DNA of 5,989 bases from Bacteroidota bacterium. GTDB taxonomy: Bacteria > Bacteroidota > Bacteroidia > Flavobacteriales_F > PHOS-HE28. Below, piece by piece: positions 5,796 through 5,989 of this stretch (position 1 is the stretch's first letter; each line of letters begins with the position of its first letter). Where the stretch lies: assembly GCA_023430945.1 (NCBI GenBank), contig JAEYYE010000399.1, forward strand, positions 1-5,989, read 5' to 3'. The translations under genes and the position numbers were made by a program. The notes under the pieces were generated by a model. That model was not told the DNA's origin. It was given only the letters and a program-made list of their open reading frames with translations, and did not search any database.

Positions 5796-5809
5796 TTGGA
5801 TCGATCCAA
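5796..5809. repeat. Perfect 14-bp palindrome TTGGATCGATCCAA
   Basis: TTGGATC (5796-5802) and GATCCAA (5803-5809) form a gapless palindrome between two heptad tracts. TTGGATC recurs at 5983-5989, at the window edge. A binding site is possible but nothing else supports it. It is another GATC-based dyad like those elsewhere in the window. Confidence 0.5.
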
Positions 5810-5859
5810 GGTGAATGGTGAATGGAACGTCGCGTCCAGGATCCGCTGCACTGGTGTCC

Positions 5860-5971
5860 TTCAGCCTTCAGCCTCCAACCTCCAACCTCCAACCTCCAAC
5901 CTCCAACCTCCAGCCTCCAGCCTCCAGCCTCCAGCCTCCAGCCTCCAGCCTCCAGCCTTCAACCTCCAACT
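5860..5971. repeat. Heptanucleotide tandem array, 16 units of TYCARCC
   Basis: 112 bp divide exactly into 16 units of 7 bp: two TTCAGCC, five TCCAACC (5874-5908), seven TCCAGCC (5909-5957), one TTCAACC and a final TCCAACT. The block structure, with identical variants grouped together, indicates growth by replication slippage. The opposite strand reads GGAGGCT/GGAGGTT, giving regularly spaced GG pairs. No gene overlaps it. A short pair of GGTGAAT heptads precedes it at 5810-5823. Function is unknown; such arrays are commonly passive and variable in length. Confidence 0.9.
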
Positions 5972-5989
5972 TACTGATCACATTGGATC

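Noticed and set aside
5860..5971. CRISPR array
   Set aside because: The units are 7 bp, directly adjacent and without spacers, so this is a minisatellite.

Overview
The window looks like a chromosomal piece of a moderately GC-rich member of the Bacteroidota, probably Flavobacteriales-like. The reasons are exact matches to the Bacteroidetes -7 promoter element TAnnTTTG upstream of thrS and arsR, the near absence of Shine-Dalgarno sequences in front of several genes, Bacteroidota-looking protein sequences, and a heptanucleotide minisatellite of a kind often met between genes in such genomes. The lineage is inferred from these features and not from any database search.

Layout. (1) Positions 1-230, minus strand: the first 76 codons of the carboxyltransferase (beta) subunit of a biotin-dependent acyl-CoA carboxylase, cut by the window edge. 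(2) 231-565: a divergent intergenic region with two CCGATC/GATCGG dyads and the ars promoter and operator. (3) About 556-2267, plus strand: a compact arsenic cassette arsR-arsM-arsC. It holds an As(III)-responsive repressor, an As(III) S-adenosylmethionine methyltransferase overlapping it by ATGA, and a thioredoxin-type arsenate reductase 9 nt further on. (4) 2268-2379: a convergent intergenic gap with a perfect 10-bp hairpin terminator. (5) 2380-5657, minus strand: the housekeeping translation operon thrS-infC-rpmI-rplT (threonyl-tRNA synthetase, IF3, L35, L20), transcribed from a TACCTTTG promoter at 5704-5711. (6) 5713-5989: non-coding, repeat-rich DNA, dominated by a 16-unit 7-bp tandem array.

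How the genes work together. ArsC reduces As(V) to As(III). As(III) releases ArsR from its operator and is the substrate of ArsM, which makes methylated and ultimately volatile species. No efflux pump gene (acr3 or arsB) lies in the visible operon. The other operon supplies translation components and is likely feedback-controlled by L20, as in other bacteria.

The most notable points are these. The arsR 5' end looks frameshifted: a conserved-looking N-terminus starts at an ATG (566) in the wrong frame, while the only in-frame start (TTG 556) sits inside the promoter. ArsR and ArsM share a CCxPN cysteine motif near their C-termini. GATC is about five-fold over-represented, and several intergenic dyads are built from it. 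I see no convincing evidence of a wholly new system. The rest of the window is ordinary.
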